From Symsagittifera roscoffensis (lineage: Eukaryota > Xenacoelomorpha > Acoela > Convolutidae): a stretch of DNA of 64,000 nucleotides. Position numbers and translations under genes: made by a program. Where the stretch lies: NCBI RefSeq assembly GCF_963678635.1, contig NC_087065.1:6471209-6535208 (forward strand), written 5' to 3'. The notes below the pieces were generated by a model. The model made no database searches and was not told the DNA's origin. It saw only the letters and a program-made list of their open reading frames with translations. Of this stretch, positions 63,340 to 64,000 are shown piece by piece (the stretch's first letter is position 1; each line of letters opens with the position of its first letter).

Positions 63340-63714
63340 TTACTGGCACGTGTCTACGGTCGTTGGGAGGGGTTTAATTTGCAATTTAAGACGATGCTTG
63401 AACCGATGCTTGAATCGATCTCTACCATCTGTGAATCTTTTTAGGAAAAGATTTTTTAGTTCAGCCCAAGCAGTAGCATTAGTTACTTCATCAGTATACC
63501 ATTCAAGAGCTGTTTTTGTTAATAAAGATCCAAACAAACTTTTTTGTCTGTGATCATAGTTAGGCTGAGCGCCAGCGTCTGTGGGTCGTTGCCCTAGTGA
63601 GAATACAATTTTATTCTCAACTGAAGTCCAAAAGGCTTTTGCGTTTAGGTCTGAATCATTTCCTGAGAATGATACAAAAGACAAGTTAGGATGGGTGATT
63701 GGGTGATCGGCCAT
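63340..63714 (-). pseudogene. Gag N-terminal fragment of another Ty3/gypsy element
   Basis: A 124-codon frame beginning MADHPITHPNLSFVSFSGND. The segment AFWTSVENKIVFSLG and the block LLTKTALEWYTDEVTNATAW, followed by FLKRFTDG, form a retrotransposon Gag (capsid) signature. It stops soon after, where Gag should continue, and no pol follows within about 1.7 kb on that strand, so it is a fragment. Confidence 0.8.
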
Positions 63715-63724
63715 CTTACTTTTT

Positions 63725-64000
63725 TCAAGTTAAGATATCCAATTTAAAGTTTTGAAAATTTGAATTTTGATGATTTCAACTTTATGAAAGTTCGAAAATT
63801 TGAAATTTTGATAACTTCAATTTTTGAATTTTTGATAGTTTCAACTTTTTGAAATTTGATAATTTCAACTTCTGAAATTTTCAACTTTTTGAAATTTTGA
63901 TAATTCCAATTCTTGAGTTTTTGATAACTTCAACTTTTTGAAATTTGATAATTTCAACTTTTGAAATTTTCAATTTTTTGAAATTTTGATAATTTCAATT
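63725..64000. repeat. AT-rich tandem repeat (TTTGAAATTTTGATAATTTC)
   Basis: Units of about 20-25 bases such as CAACTTTTTGAAATTTGATAA recur, with a higher-order period of about 100 bases visible in the last 200. It lies directly upstream of the minus-strand gag fragment and continues beyond the window. Confidence 0.85.

Noticed and set aside
1..64000. CRISPR arrays, rRNA genes or bacterial operons
   Set aside because: No regularly spaced identical repeats with unique spacers, no rRNA core sequence; gene structure is clearly eukaryotic.

Overview
The window is nuclear DNA of an animal, probably an invertebrate. Coding exons are short, relatively GC-rich and flanked by GT/AG splice signals. Introns are AT-rich and several kb long. 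Most of the sequence consists of LTR retrotransposons (Ty3/gypsy and BEL/Pao), a LINE relic, tRNA-headed SINEs and many small terminal-inverted-repeat elements. No bacterial operon, CRISPR array or rRNA gene is visible. I could not fix the phylum from sequence alone.

Layout. 1-5096 (minus): a decayed Ty3/gypsy element running off the left edge, with gag, protease, RT, RNase H and integrase pieces separated by at least three in-frame stops and three frameshifts. 6411-15952 (minus): a complete but mutated BEL/Pao element with two 418-bp LTRs, a primer-binding site, a long leader carrying an extra 177-codon reading frame, broken gag, and pol split by one frameshift. 16934-27923 (plus): the last five coding exons of a single-pass adhesion receptor whose membrane-proximal domain, transmembrane helix and tail resemble the protocadherin-15/cadherin-23 type. 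29273-34057 (plus): three exons of a small single-pass membrane protein, joined in part by a probable GC-AG intron. 34058-40271: intergenic DNA with inverted-repeat elements.

40276-59150 (minus): an 18,875-bp, recently inserted, apparently intact Ty3/gypsy-class element. Its 410-bp LTRs differ at one base and are flanked by a 4-bp TGAG duplication. Its order is LTR, PBS, 1.25-kb leader, ORF155, ORF130 (overlapping), a 2580-aa gag-pol in one frame, two tiny hydrophobic ORFs joined by ATGA, a 378-codon frame with no in-frame ATG, an 872-aa envelope-like glycoprotein, a 601-aa protein of unknown function joined to the envelope frame by another ATGA, a candidate 78-nt intron, a 3' region and the second LTR. 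The number of extra genes and their stop/start coupling make this a complex-retrovirus-like element and the best candidate for an undescribed system.

59151-64000: hAT-type miniature elements, the last coding exon of a minus-strand membrane-protein gene (61587-61978), and at the right edge a minus-strand gag fragment of another Ty3/gypsy element with an AT-rich tandem repeat upstream of it.

The two plus-strand host genes are interspersed with LTR elements that all lie on the minus strand. The gypsy and BEL elements upstream of exon 16934 probably sit inside an intron of the cadherin-like gene, because its extracellular repeats are not in the window.
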